Of a stretch of DNA of 64,000 bases, positions 12,801 to 22,301 are shown piece by piece. The stretch comes from Mytilus californianus (lineage: Eukaryota; Mollusca; Bivalvia; Mytilida; Mytilidae). The notes beneath the pieces were generated by a model, which was not told where the DNA came from, made no database searches, and saw only the letters and a list, made by a program, of their open reading frames with translations. Every line of letters starts with the position of its first letter. Positions within the stretch are counted from its first letter, which is position 1. The stretch is from contig NW_026262581.1 in assembly GCF_021869535.1 (NCBI RefSeq), forward strand, positions 74,429,955 through 74,493,954, written 5' to 3'. The position numbers were made by a program, and so were the translations under genes.

Positions 12801-14333
12801 GGCTAGAGAAAGGAGAATTCTTACTATTAGATATGCCTCATGATATCTTATTTTATTTGTAGTCTGGCTAGAGAAGGGAGAATTCTAACTATTAGATATG
12901 CCTCATGATATCTTATTTTATTTGTAGTCTGGCTAGAGAAGGGAGAATTCTTACTATTGGAAATACCTCATGATATCTTATTTTATTTGTAGTCTGGCTA
13001 GAGAAGGGAGAATTCTAACTATTAGATATGCCTCATGATATCTTATTTTATTTGTAGTCTGGCTAAAGAAGGGAGAATTCTAACTATTAGATATGCCTCA
13101 TGATATCTTATTTTATTTTTAGTCTGGCTAGAGAAGGGAGAATTCTTACTATTGGATATGCCTCAGGAAAAATACCCAGTATTCCTGCCAACCTTCTTCT
13201 TTTGAAATCTGGATCAGCCATGGGTTTATTTTGGGGTGAATATAGAATTATGAACACACCAGTGTTCATGAAATCAGTAGAAGATGTTTTAGAACAGGCA
13301 AGACTAGGAAATATAACACCACATGTTGGAAAAGAATTTCCACTTAATAAGGTATGGCATCATTTAGCTAGTTAAAATCAGTCCATTATTGTATATGACC
13401 ACAAATTTGCGTATAGTTGAATATTATTTTATCAAGCTTGATAAGCTTTGAAAGCTTATACATTGTTCTGACTATTGTAAAATTTATGAATAGGTATGTT
13501 CTAAAGAACTACTTTTACTAGATTATTGAATTTTGGTTTACTTTTGCATTCACATCCCTTCATTTCAGGCCAAGGGTTAATGTACTCTCCGCCCCTTAGT
13601 CATGCTTCAGTGACATACAAAAAATGTTAAATTGCTGTAGACAACTTTTCAGCAAACAAGTTCAAAAAGGCTTTGTATTGTGCCAATCAACTGATATTTT
13701 ACATTATTATTCTTTATGCAAATTTCTTATATTATCCATTCATTTCGTTGGACACGGGGCATTTGTTAATTTTCACTAACCTTTCATTAGCCAGACCCAC
13801 TCATAGCAATATGTGATAATATTAGCAACAGATGCTAATGCCTAAAATTAACACCTGCTGAGCATGAAGTTTGCCGATCAAGAATAATTAACAACCGCTC
13901 GGGCAGATGTTTACCGATTCTTATTTCTACATCATTTCCATCGTTTTGTTGTTATTAGTAATCTATCTTAATTTATGACTTTATCTTTACAATTGTCCTT
14001 CTAATAACATAGTGCACACTTGAATCATAAGGCATTCAGTATAATAAAAAACATACTGGCCTTGGATGAAGGTGTTAGGGTGATAAACACACTCGGTGAA
14101 CAAAATATCACTCACGACTTCATCTTGTTTCCCTGGTTGATATGTCAAGCATTTGATTCTGTCAGGTTTTATGGATTCCACCTTTTTGAATTTACCTTGG
14201 AGTTTAGTACTCTTTTTTCGTAAAATCTTTTACAATATTTTTACAGATTAATGAGGCATTCCAGTATGTAATGGGACGAGGATCGACAGGAAAAGTTATC
14301 ATAAGTATGGACAGACAAGATTCTAATTTATAA
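811..14333 (+). CDS. quinone oxidoreductase-like protein (QORL2-like), six 3' coding exons
   Basis: Six exons splice to a medium-chain dehydrogenase/reductase of the zeta-crystallin (quinone oxidoreductase) class; such enzymes use NAD(P)H to reduce quinones or other activated carbonyls. Exons: ~842 (or 811)-966, 2622-2731, 5489-5570, 8566-8750, 13123-13351, 14247-14333. Phases agree at every junction (0, 2/1, 0, 2/1, 0) and all introns are GT-AG. Visible landmarks in order are the GroES-like stretch PGTEVTGIVEEVG, the WKLP segment, NYGTAYLAL, the nucleotide-binding VLVTAAAGGTGLAA, CGGPEKG, FDPVGGDMF, GRILTIGYASGKIPSIPANL, SAMGLFWG and the C-terminal GRGSTGKVIIS. No zinc ligands are seen, as expected for this class. 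The N-terminal part lies upstream of the window. Frames are intact, so the gene is probably functional. Its introns carry nested elements and, in intron 4, a large splice-site-derived satellite. Assignment to the QORL2 subgroup is from remembered family features and is less sure than the superfamily. Confidence 0.88.
842..966 (+). CDS. QORL2-like exon (first visible)
   Basis: The exon encodes the end of the GroES-like domain (GTEVTGIVEEVGKNVKTLKKGD). Two acceptors are possible, ttttaaccag ending at 810 and ggtattccag ending at 841, and both keep the frame. I prefer 842 because the residues between them (LLNVKVIGI) do not look like the family's usual lead-in to PG. The donor gttagt starts at 967, phase 0. 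Confidence 0.75.
967..2621 (+). other. intron 1 with degenerate tandem monomers
   Basis: A motif tgaccttgacctcatt recurs near 1450, 1612 and 1755 within monomers about 145-165 bp apart. This looks like an old core-repeat element occupying roughly 1330-1830. The rest is AT-rich with no recognised feature. Confidence 0.5.
1330..1830. repeat. degenerate tandem repeat (about 3 monomers)
   Basis: Three diverged monomers share the tgaccttgacctcatt core followed by cat/agat segments; monomer ends are blurred. The layout of short tandem cores resembles the better preserved pearl-like elements nearby, but no terminal hairpins are visible. Confidence 0.45.
2622..2731 (+). CDS. QORL2-like exon 2
   Basis: The acceptor is ataattgtag ending at 2621 and the donor is gtaaac at 2732. 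The exon encodes FTWKLPSSVDLRAGAGLIVN and then YGTAYLAL, the substrate-side segment before the Rossmann fold. It ends after two bases of a Gly codon, which the first base of the next exon completes. Confidence 0.85.
2744..4322 (+). mobile_element. family B element, old copy interrupted by a pearl-like insertion
   Basis: Left part (2744-2872) and right part (about 3620-4322) match the family B copy at 6284-7333 in order: the cctctgaaacca stretch, gggtatttaatag, then caaccaaaattgctgccatggctaaaaat, then lgth-matched AT-rich monomers. The degenerate right end is tggtgaacgattcagggtcttagtagcctc. The pearl-like element at 2873-3618 sits in its middle, so family B inserted first. Confidence 0.6.
2873..3618 (+). 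mobile_element. pearl/Helentron-like non-autonomous element, copy 1
   Basis: It starts with a palindrome (atgcccccgcc...ggtgggggcat), followed by a cgtacgtacg/ccgtccgtcc tetranucleotide microsatellite. Four tandem cores follow, at about 2959, 3119, 3280 and 3441, with a period near 160 bp; the last is shortened. It ends with a hairpin (gtgtccacatgtggacac) at 3592-3609. No coding capacity is seen. The architecture matches the pearl family described in bivalves, which is related to Helitron-like elements; that assignment is inference. Confidence 0.7.
4327..5057 (+). mobile_element. pearl/Helentron-like element, copy 2
   Basis: It has the same layout as the copy at 2873: a GC-rich start palindrome, a short cgt-type microsatellite, four ~161-bp cores (about 4397, 4558, 4719, 4879) and a terminal hairpin gtgtcccatggacac followed by attccc. 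It lies directly after the right end of a family B copy. Confidence 0.7.
5058..5488 (+). other. intron 2, right part
   Basis: AT-rich intronic sequence with no recognised element. The acceptor gatttcag of the next exon ends at 5488. Confidence 0.4.
5489..5570 (+). CDS. QORL2-like exon 3 (nucleotide-binding loop)
   Basis: It encodes ESVLVTAAAGGTGLAAVEIA and SKVFKSK. The AAAGGTG stretch is the glycine-rich NAD(P)-binding turn of the quinone oxidoreductase class. The acceptor gatttcag ends at 5488 and the donor gtagtc is at 5571, phase 0. Confidence 0.88.
6227..8526 (+). mobile_element. DNA transposon remnant with CAGTGTTCTCC inverted ends
   Basis: The left end cagtgttctcc and right end ggagaacactg are exact 11-bp inverted repeats. 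The pentamer ttaat flanks both sides (6222-6226 and 8527-8531), a possible short target duplication. Internal sequence next to both ends has GC-rich 'ggcgc' blocks (aaggcgcaaaa, ggaaggcgctgcgg). No transposase is evident. A complete family B element sits inside it (6284-7333). It lies in intron 3. Confidence 0.6.
6284..7333 (+). mobile_element. family B element, complete copy
   Basis: It starts with a palindrome (agctcacctgaccc...gggtcaagtgagct), followed by a cgtccgtcgtcgtccg microsatellite. Nearly two tandem monomers of about 500 bp follow, both beginning ttttacaaaaatcttctcct (about 6367 and 6870). The right end carries the hairpin ggctcttgagagcc and ends tctag. There is no ORF. The order palindrome, CGTC microsatellite, tandem core, terminal hairpin is the same as in the pearl-like elements, although the sequences differ. 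Confidence 0.65.
8566..8750 (+). CDS. QORL2-like exon 4
   Basis: It encodes HVIAACGGPEKGNIAKSKGA and then TDVIDY...GEITGGDGVNVVFDPVGGDMFLDCVKR, the Rossmann-fold second half. The acceptor cattacatatag ends at 8565 and the donor is gtaaat at 8751. It ends with two bases of a Ser codon. Confidence 0.88.
9112..9716 (+). mobile_element. pearl/Helentron-like element, copy 3
   Basis: It has a start palindrome (atgcccccgcc...ggagggagcat), a cgtccgtatgtacg microsatellite, three cores (about 9197, 9359, 9520) and an end with gcgggggcatcatctgtgtc and attcccc. It lies in intron 4, just upstream of the 65-bp satellite. Confidence 0.7.
9747..13165 (+). repeat. 65-bp satellite made from a splice acceptor plus start of exon 5
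   Basis: There are 53 acceptor-like copies, counted at 9767, 9830, 9893, 9958, 10023, 10088, 10133 and then every 65 bp without exception to 13123 (46 further steps). Each unit has an AT-rich lead, ttttatttgtag, then tctggctagagaaggg, gaattctaactatt and agatatgcctca. The last copy is the true 5' edge of exon 5. The first units are diverged (steps of 63, 63, 65 bp; the third has TG in place of AG) and the unit at 10088 lacks 20 bp. In the exon frame most units meet TGA right after the gcc tca codons. Confidence 0.95.
13123..13351 (+). CDS. QORL2-like exon 5
   Basis: It encodes SLAREGRILTIGYASGKIPS followed by IPANLLLLKSGSAMGLFWGEY and on to PHVGKEFPLNK. Its first 43 bases are the last unit of the upstream 65-bp array. 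Its acceptor reads atttttag, whereas almost all upstream copies read atttgtag. The donor is gtatgg at 13352, phase 0. Confidence 0.88.
13352..14246 (+). other. intron 5
   Basis: AT-rich intron; I see no known element in it. The acceptor tatttttacag ends at 14246. Confidence 0.5.
14247..14333 (+). CDS. QORL2-like terminal exon
   Basis: It encodes INEAFQYVMGRGSTGKVIIS and MDRQDSNL, then TAA. GRGSTGKVIIS is the conserved C-terminal strand of the family. The 3' UTR follows; an aataaa at 14463-14468 is one candidate poly(A) signal, but others exist. Confidence 0.85.
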   Translation: MNEAFQYVMGRGSTGKVIISMDRQDSNL

Positions 14334-16246
14334 CATATGTCATCAGTAGGAAGAAAACATTGTCATTTAATGTCCTTGATGGCAAATCTTCAGTCTAACA
14401 CTGTAAACAGACTCTATGCTAAAGCATGCATATCCTTACAAATGAATAATTATTTTTTTATAAATAAAGATAAGACCAAGAGTACTAAAATTTTTAGCTA
14501 TTTACTTACCTGTATGTGTTAGTTATCTTCAAGTCTCTTCATGCAATTTATCATTTTTTTTTTTTTATATAAAAATAACCTGGAAGAAAATTGAAACTGG
14601 AGGATCACTAGCTTTATTCAAAGCTTTGTCATTTATTGGAAAAAAAACTTTTTTTTTATGCTTTACAAAATGATGAGGAATTTTATTAAAAGTTAGCAGT
14701 TTGAGTAAAAACTGTACCATCTTCATTGCACATTATAAAATGGCCTAAGTCAATCGATTATCAAAGTCATTATTTTCTAATTCTGTTTTTTAAAAATGCC
14801 TTTGAAAGTAAGAGTGTTTGTATTTTATTGTAAATGCATTTAGGAAGACTGGCTTTCAGACTGTTATAAATCATAGTTTGCTGTTGTATAGATCTAGCTT
14901 GCATGTCAGAATGTAGATAGTTAATGTTCAATCGAATTGAGTGAAATATGAATGATAATGCATTGTTATTAATTAATATATATATTATACACAGAAATAT
15001 TTTTTACAATTTGTTGATTTTTTATGATTATCATTAAAATTTATATATACATAGTGTTTTAGTTTTGTTTTTACCTGCTTTGTCAGAGATTCCACTCTTA
15101 CAATATGTCTGATGTTCCATCCATGCATCAGAAAGACATAGAGGGTCCCTAATTTGGTTCAAGCACAACTGCACTAATTTTCCTTCAACATCCATCAAAC
15201 TACACACTTGAACATTTTATTTTGAACAGATTTTAATTATTTTTTCTCTGATTACCCTTCTATGGAACTTTTTTTGTCATTAAATGTTGTAGATGTACCA
15301 GTTTAGTCATGTGTAACTTCAACAGTTTATCTGCCTTTGCACAGTGATCGCATAAGATTGGAGATGTGCACATTTTATTTTTGACTTTTTTTTTTTTGCT
15401 CAGGATTTTCATGTGAAGACCTAATTAATTTTGTCCTTGAATTCTATAAAGGGTGCCTTTTTTATATAATGTGTAACTTCAACAGGTTTCCTGCAACTTT
15501 ATTTAAATTTGCACAGTGATTGTACACAGCTTAAAGATATGCACCTCCTATTTTCATTAATTTGAATGAGTTTTCTCAGTTTCCCCATGTATGGAACTTA
15601 GTCATTGTTGTCATTGAATGCTATTGATGGTACCTATAATGGCTATATAAAAATAAAGAGATGTGCTATGGTTGCTAATGAGAGAACTTTCCCCAATAGT
15701 TCAAATGAAATGGATGTAAGCAACTATAGGTCACCATATGGCCTTTACCTAGAGCCAAACCCATACGGTATAGTAGGCTATAAAAGGCCCAACATGACAA
15801 AATGTGAAACAATTTAAATGAGAAAAACCAACGACCTGATAAAGAATTAATGAAAAACACATATGACCGACATGAAACAATGACAACCACTGAACTACAG
15901 CCTCTTGACTTGGGACAGGCACATCAAGAATGTGCCTCAGTTGTCTCATGTGAAACCCAAGCAGTTTTTCTTCGACATTCTTTAAATTTTGCACAGTGTG
16001 CATCTCCTATTTTGGACAGATTTGGATAAGTTTACATTTAGTTTCCCATTTGGGGAACTTCATTTTTATCATTGAATTCTTAATCTGATGCAGCACATGC
16101 AAATCCATTCTTTTATCTGAGATATTTCTTAACTACCCTTTGGAAGTACCATTTTCATGGTATTTATTGTTCGCACCCTTGACTTTTGATTAAATTCTTG
16201 AATTTGAATATTTTCTAATCTTAATGGGGATGTTGGCAGTACTTCA
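14334..16246. other. downstream intergenic / 3' UTR region
   Basis: It holds the 3' UTR of the oxidoreductase and AT-rich sequence. A motif 'gtgtaacttcaacaggttt...gcacagtg' recurs near 15310 and 15470, so part is an old tandem repeat of about 160 bp. A dispersed repeat (15650-15945) is annotated separately. Confidence 0.4.
15650..15945 (+). repeat. dispersed mussel repeat D, forward copy
   Basis: Ordered blocks recur in reverse orientation at 62380-62640 and more weakly at 46060-46330: ctataggtcaccatatggcc, aaacccatacggtatagtag, gctataaaaggccc and gacaaccactgaactacag. The open frame over its first half is not conserved as coding in the other copies, so I read it as a repeat. Class is unknown, possibly SINE-like. 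Confidence 0.6.
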
Positions 16247-17927
16247 TATCACCACACTGCAATTCAGGTTTACATATATGGCACTGGTCTCTTTTCTATA
16301 AGCACCATGCAATGCAGGTTTATTTATATGGCACTGGTATCTTTTCTATTAGCCACATGTAATGCAGGTTTATATATATGGCACTGGTCTCATTTCACTT
16401 AGCCCCATGCAATGCAGGTTTATTTATATGGCACTGGTCTCATTTCTATTAGCCCCATGCAATTCAAGTTTATTTATATGCACTGGTCTTATTGTATTAG
16501 CACCATGCAATGCAGGTTTATAAATGTGGCACTGGTCTCTTTTCTATTAGCACCATGCAATTCGGGTTTATTTATTTGCACTGGTCTTATTGTAACAGCA
16601 CCATGCAATATGCCGTACGCCATAATGCAATGCAGGTTTATATATATGGCACTGGTCTCTTTTCTATTAGCACCATGCAATTCAGGTTTATTTATATACG
16701 CTGGTCTTATTGTATCAGCACCATGCAATGCAGGTTTATATATATGGCACTGGTCTCTCTTCTATTAGCCCCATGCAATTCAGGTTAATTTATATTCACT
16801 GGTCTTATTGTATCAGCACCATGCAATGCAGGTTTATATATATGGCACTGGTCTCTTTTCTATTAGCCCCATGTAATGCAGGTTTATTTATATTCACTGG
16901 TCTTATTGTATCAGCACCATGCAATGCAGGTTTATATATATGGCACTGATCTCTTTTCTATTAGCCCCCATGCAATTCGGGTTTATTTATATATTTATAT
17001 GCACTGGTCTTATTGTAACAGCACCATGCAATGCAGGTTTATAAATGTTGCACTGGTCTCTTTTCTAATAGTACCATGCAATTCGGGTTTATTTATATGC
17101 ACTGGTCTTATTGTATCAGCACCATGCAATGCAGGTTTATATATATAGCACTGGTCTCTTTTCTATTAGCACCATGCAATTTAGGTTTATTTATATGCAC
17201 TGGTCTTATTGTATCAGCACCATGCAATGGAGGTTTATAAATGTTGCACTGGTCTCTATTCTATTAGCACCATGCAATTTAGGTTTATTTTTATGCACTG
17301 GTCTTATTGTATCAGCACCATGCAATGCAGGTTTATAAATGTTGCACAGGTCTCTTTTCTATTAGCCCCATGCAATTCAGGTTTATGTATATGCACTGGT
17401 CTTATTGTATTAGCACTATGCAATGCAGGTTTATATATATGGCACTGGTCTCTTTTCTATTAGCCCATGTAATTCGGGTTTATTTATATGCACTGGTCTT
17501 ATTGTATCAGCACCATGCAATGCAGGTTTATAAATATGGCACTGGTCTCTTTTCTATTAGCACCATGCAATTCAGGTTTATTTACTATCAGCACAATTCA
17601 ATTCATGTTGAATTTATATGGCACTGATCCTGTTCCATCAGGACCATGCAATGAATGTTTATTTTCCTGCACTTTTCTAGTTTTATCAGCACCATGCAAT
17701 GCATATTTATTTATATGGCAATTGTCTTGTTCTATCAGCACCACGCAATTCAGGTTTACTTATAGGGCAATTGTCTTGTTATATTATTTATATTTGACTG
17801 GTCTGGTTCTATTAGCACTATGCAATGCAGGTTTATTTTTACTGATCTTTTTCCACAGCACCATGCAATGAAAACTTATATATATGGCACTGGTCTTGTT
17901 CTTTGAGCACCATGCAATGAATGTTTA
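16247..17927 (+). repeat. satellite of alternating 50- and 48-bp monomers
   Basis: The consensus dimer is about 98 bp: gcaccatgcaatgcaggttt, atatatatggcactggtctc, ttttctatta, then gcaccatgcaattcaggttt, atttatatgcactggtctta, ttgtatca. Roughly 30 monomers are seen, regular between about 16640 and 17580 and diverged at both edges. Many overlapping open frames here are by-products of the periodicity. Related monomers occur at 55314-55745. Confidence 0.9.
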
Positions 17928-19160
17928 GGGAGCAACCATTTAACTTCAAGGGGGTTATGGTTTTTTGTCTGAGTCAGAAAATAGTTTTCGTCGCTATCAA
18001 TCAATTTTTTTCTTCTTCAAAATTTAACACCATAAGGCCTGGATTCAGAATATTTTTGAAGGAGGATTTTGAAAATAAATAACTCAGCCTTGATAATAAC
18101 AAAAATGAATGGTTTGTTCTGTGGAAGTTTGAAAATAAATAACCTGACCTACAATATATTGAAAATAAATAACTCGGCAGGTCTTTTAAGCCATTTTATA
18201 AATGCTATTCAAAAGTATGAAATGGCACCAGATTCCTACAAAATTCGTCTTTTTTTCATATTTTTTTCGGGAAAAACTTTCCAAATCTTTTATAATGCAA
18301 TGTATAAATATTAATGTACTTGTAATGTCTGAAAATGGGTTTCATTTAACTAGAGGAATATTAACTCAGGAACATTTACCTCACTTTCATAAGTCATAGG
18401 GCTGTAACTAAATTGAGGCAAATGCCTCAGGTAGGAAATTTCAAAAACAAAAGCTTGTCTTCATATAAAATTGTTTTTACTTCGAATGCCTTGCAAGAAG
18501 CAAGTTCTGTTCACCCTCTGGCATACAGCCCCTGTTTTTCATGATCCATGTTTCACATTTAATTTTAGTTTTCAGTGTTATTTGTCTATAATGTTTGCCG
18601 TTTTGTGTTTCATCTGTTCCAGGGTTTGTCTTATGTTCATTGATTGCCCTTCTTTATTCTCTCAGTGTTGCATTCCATTTGTAATTTAGTAATTTTTTTA
18701 AACTTGAGTTTAATTTTATTTAAGGACTTTTTATCTAATTTTACAAACTACATGAATTTCAAATTGTATCTCAGTTAGGAACTACATCAAGTTGTAATTG
18801 AAATGTGTTATAAAAACTTACCTGACATAGTTATATCAATGATAATCAACCTCTCTTAAATTAATTTGAGAACAAAAACACATAATTGACAGGTATATCA
18901 AAAAGATTTTCTGCAAGCCAAAACACTAAAAAAAAAACAAAAAAAATCAGCCACATACTTAATTTTCTTAATTACACTTGTTGCTTTATCCTACATATTG
19001 GTCTTTTGATGTTGTTCCTAAAAACTAAAAGTCTTACACTGAATCTATATATTTTGCTTTGAGACCAACATATTGTCTTCTTGTGGCCTTCAGCGGCTCC
19101 CAAAACCTTCGGCAAATATGTTTGACATTACTTTAAAAAGAGGCTTAGTTACAGCCCCAC
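17928..19160. other. AT-rich spacer with a short triplicated motif
   Basis: The phrase gaaaataaataac occurs three times between 18070 and 18170 at about 50-bp spacing, a small local repeat. The rest, including short open frames, shows no recognisable coding or element structure. Confidence 0.4.
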
Positions 19161-20017
19161 GTATAATGATAACGCAATTATATGATTCATGCTTTGAGAC
19201 AGCCCCTGTGTGCGTTGTGTGTGTAGTATTTAATACAACGTGCTATTGTGCATTGTGACAATAAATCTGGGAATAGTATACTAATATATTATGTCTCAGA
19301 ATAAACTGATTATTTCTTAACGTTTAACCACGTGACATTATTTACTTTAATCATAGCCTGGGCAAATGTCGGAAAGCAAGAAGAAAATTAACAAAACATA
19401 TATGTTATATATGTTATAAATACATCTAAGGTCGGAAAGCATAATTATACAATTGTATAATATGTCTCTGTTATAATTTAACAAAACAAAATTTCTGTCA
19501 AAATAATTTCATTAAAATACACTAACAGGCCAAGAAAATATTCATTAACATTATTAAGTTTAAACTGAAACTAAATTTGTCATTAATAGAATATAATGTA
19601 TGATGTTATATTATGTCCGTGAATACATTTATGAAAATTATATGCAACATATAAGCACTAACTATCAGGGATTCGTACACATAAGTAAGTTAAATTTAAA
19701 CTGTAGTGAATGAAAAAAATATTCCACAACGATTTTAAATCCTTGCATCTCAACACAAACGTATTTAATATGTTACAATAATCATTTAATTACAACGTTA
19801 ATTATTTAATTTCGTTTTAGTATATATGGTTTTATAAGTCTCTGCTTATATTTTGTATAGCAATATATTCATATCATGGAAAGTCAGACTTGAAGAAGAG
19901 ATTGATTTGATAAATAAATTGTCCATTAGTAAATACTTGATGTTTGTTTTTATTAATATTATATTTTTAAATTTTCGGAAATGATTCATTAACAGGAATG
20001 TATGTTAATTAAATTTT

Positions 20018-20051
<34 letters not shown>

Positions 20052-20110
20052 GTTTAACCTCATAACATCTTAATCTTTTCAATATGGTGCGAGTTCGAAA
20101 ATTGTGTATT

Positions 20111-20242
20111 CAGTGGCGGATCCGGGGAGGGGGGGCTTGGGGTCCGGGGGATGGAACCCCCTTTTTTGACGATCAATGCTTTTGAATGGGGACATATGGT
20201 TGGACCCCTCCCCTTTTTAAAATGACTGGATCCGCCCCCTAG
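20111..20242 (+). mobile_element. MITE with CAGTGGCGGATCC end, in X copy 1
   Basis: It starts cagtggcggatccgg, has a G-rich then C-rich interior, and ends ggatccgccccctag as an inverted end. Orthologous copies sit in the same place in the other X copies (30056-30195, 42046-42184), so it inserted before X multiplied. The superfamily is not certain. Confidence 0.6.
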
Positions 20243-21185
20243 TATTCATTGTGTTGACCAGCTATCATACACCGTCTTGATTTATTTTCATTATATTACA
20301 CCCTGTTCACACGACACAACATCGGTTTGTGTTTACACAAATTTCGGATTAAATGGCCATGAATCCGGAGTCAAAACACTTGAGGTAGGTAGTTTGACAT
20401 CCGAATTTAACTAGCCTAGAATGAATATACGTGATGACGCAAATGCGCATTGTAATCCAGAGTATCAGTGCGTATGCTTTCCACTTACTATTTCTTGCGC
20501 TGCACAAGAAAACCACATGCATGCATAGATATTAATTTCACTCGCGGACTGTGAATTTTCGCATTTCTTATCTAAATTCAGGACACGGCAGTTAGAGCTG
20601 GACATGTGACGTTGAATCATGGTCATCATAAGTTAAGGTATTCTGACCTTCTAGCTGTTTCTCTTTTCTTTTTCTTTTTTTTTTTTGAGTGACTGTCCTA
20701 TTATAAACTTTGAAATTTTCAAAATACTAAGGATTTTCTTCCCAAGGAATAAATAGATTACCTTAGGTCAGGAACATATATATTGACGGGACTTGACACT
20801 ACCTTATTGTAGCCGATTTTATCGTCGGGTTATAGTTAATAATTCATTCCATCACAGAATGGTACAGAATGCAAACAGGGTAATAAAAAATGGCGCCAAT
20901 TGCATTCCCAACTTCACAAACCATTATAAAACACTTCACATCAAATAAATCAAACTTATTTTGGTCATTTCATATGACAAAATATATCTACTTAATGATA
21001 AAACTTATATTTATTTACGATTAGAATTATGTGGTTAATTTTTTTAGCAGTTCCAATAGTTTTTTCAGTCAGACGCTTCCAAGCTTAGATGTATTTGGCA
21101 AAACCTTTGTTTCGAAATTTTGTGTCTTTAATACTCTTCAACTTTGTACTTTAATATTCGGCCTTTTTAACATGTTTTTATTCAA

Positions 21186-21228
21186 GCGTCACTGATGAGT
21201 CTTTGTAGACGAAATGCGCATCTGGCGT
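21186..21228 (+). ncRNA. hammerhead ribozyme motif (minimal, short helix III)
   Basis: The order is gcgtca (helix I), ctgatga, gtc-tttgta-gac (helix II), gaaa, t-gcgc-a (very short helix III), tc cleavage site, tggcgt (helix I return, pairing with gcgtca using two wobbles). All conserved core bases are present. Such minimal hammerheads are known in metazoan retrozymes and Penelope-like elements, mussels included. Activity as a monomer is doubtful because helix III is only 1-2 bp. Confidence 0.65.
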
Positions 21229-22118
21229 ACAACATTTTAATCTTGGTATCTATACATTTTAATATATCTACATGGGATACATATCGTTTTTTTATATTAA
21301 TTGATTCTTTTGAGAGCATATTCAGGTATTTATAAATCTTCTTCAGGACTAAGTTTTTCCCATAGAATATTTGGATTGATTAAAGTAACTTCAGGAAATC
21401 CTTAAAATTTGAGATGTTTTTACAAACCGAAATAATTGTCAGTTTATGAGAGGTCCAAATGTAGCTGGTGTGTTACTCTCAAAACTAAAATACGTAACAT
21501 TAATATAAGTTGCATGCCAGAGAGTTATACTTCACATGAAAATTGGACTTTCAATTTCTCTATACAACATCTACCGTGAGTACAGACGACAGCTTCAATA
21601 ATGAGTATAAGAAATATTTGAAGCCATCATGGAAACAAAATATGAAGATATGACAGACGAAATAAATGCATCCAGATTAATTTAGCAAATTGAGTGCTTA
21701 AATTTATATTGCGATTGATCTGTGCAATTTTCTTTATACATTCGGTTTGCAGAAACTAAGAATTTTAATAGGATTGGGACTTTGTATGTATATTAAACAC
21801 GAAGAAAAACTGATGCACACTCCCAAGTAATAAATAAAATAGTCAAGCCTTAAAAGGTAAATTCATATAGTAGCTGTATACATTTTTCTATTTCCAACTA
21901 AAGTACAACATCGCTTTTAATTGAATTTTGTAAGAATCTACACATAATAACTTATTTTCAATAAAGCTCTTTTAAAATCATCGGTATATTATTCTATTCA
22001 GTCAATTATTTCAAATCTAAAGCCAAAAAAAAATCAGCAACATTTTTTTTGGTTACCAGTCAGCGGTCTCGGGTTCACGTATTGCTTTTCTTTTTTTAAA
22101 GAAAGCAACTTGTTTTAT

Positions 22119-22301
22119 TTATCTATGAATAACTGCAGTGTGTTTATTTACAATATAAATTTTGAAACCCATTGAAATATTTTCTAGAGAATTATTCGAA
22201 AAGACTTCCAAAATTTCATAAATTTGGTGTAAAATGACGGTGGGCATGGATAACATAAACAAGCTCCGTTGGAAGTTGGTCATGATACTTTTTGGCTTCA
22301 A
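22119..22301 (-). other. 60-codon open frame conserved between X copies
   Basis: It encodes a peptide with core MTNFQRSLFMLSMPTVILHQ then IYEILEVFSNN. The same frame is open at 51242-51424 with few replacements, and in a partial copy around 52895-53025. It is not recognised as a known domain. It could be a captured exon or a chance open frame in young duplicates. Confidence 0.3.

Noticed and set aside
9747-13122. CRISPR-like array
   Set aside because: Units are directly tandem without unique spacers and derive from an exon boundary in a eukaryotic intron.
9767-13122. Cluster of mutually exclusive alternative exons
   Set aside because: Units have an acceptor and exon start but no donor, and most contain a frame stop, so they cannot serve as cassette exons.
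15605-15817. 70-codon open frame
   Set aside because: It lies over dispersed repeat D, whose other copies are not open.
16412-17871. Overlapping open frames with repeated ALVSFLLAPCNSGLFICTGL-type peptides
   Set aside because: They follow the 98-bp satellite period in several frames and lack starts, domains and splice support; they are products of the repeat.
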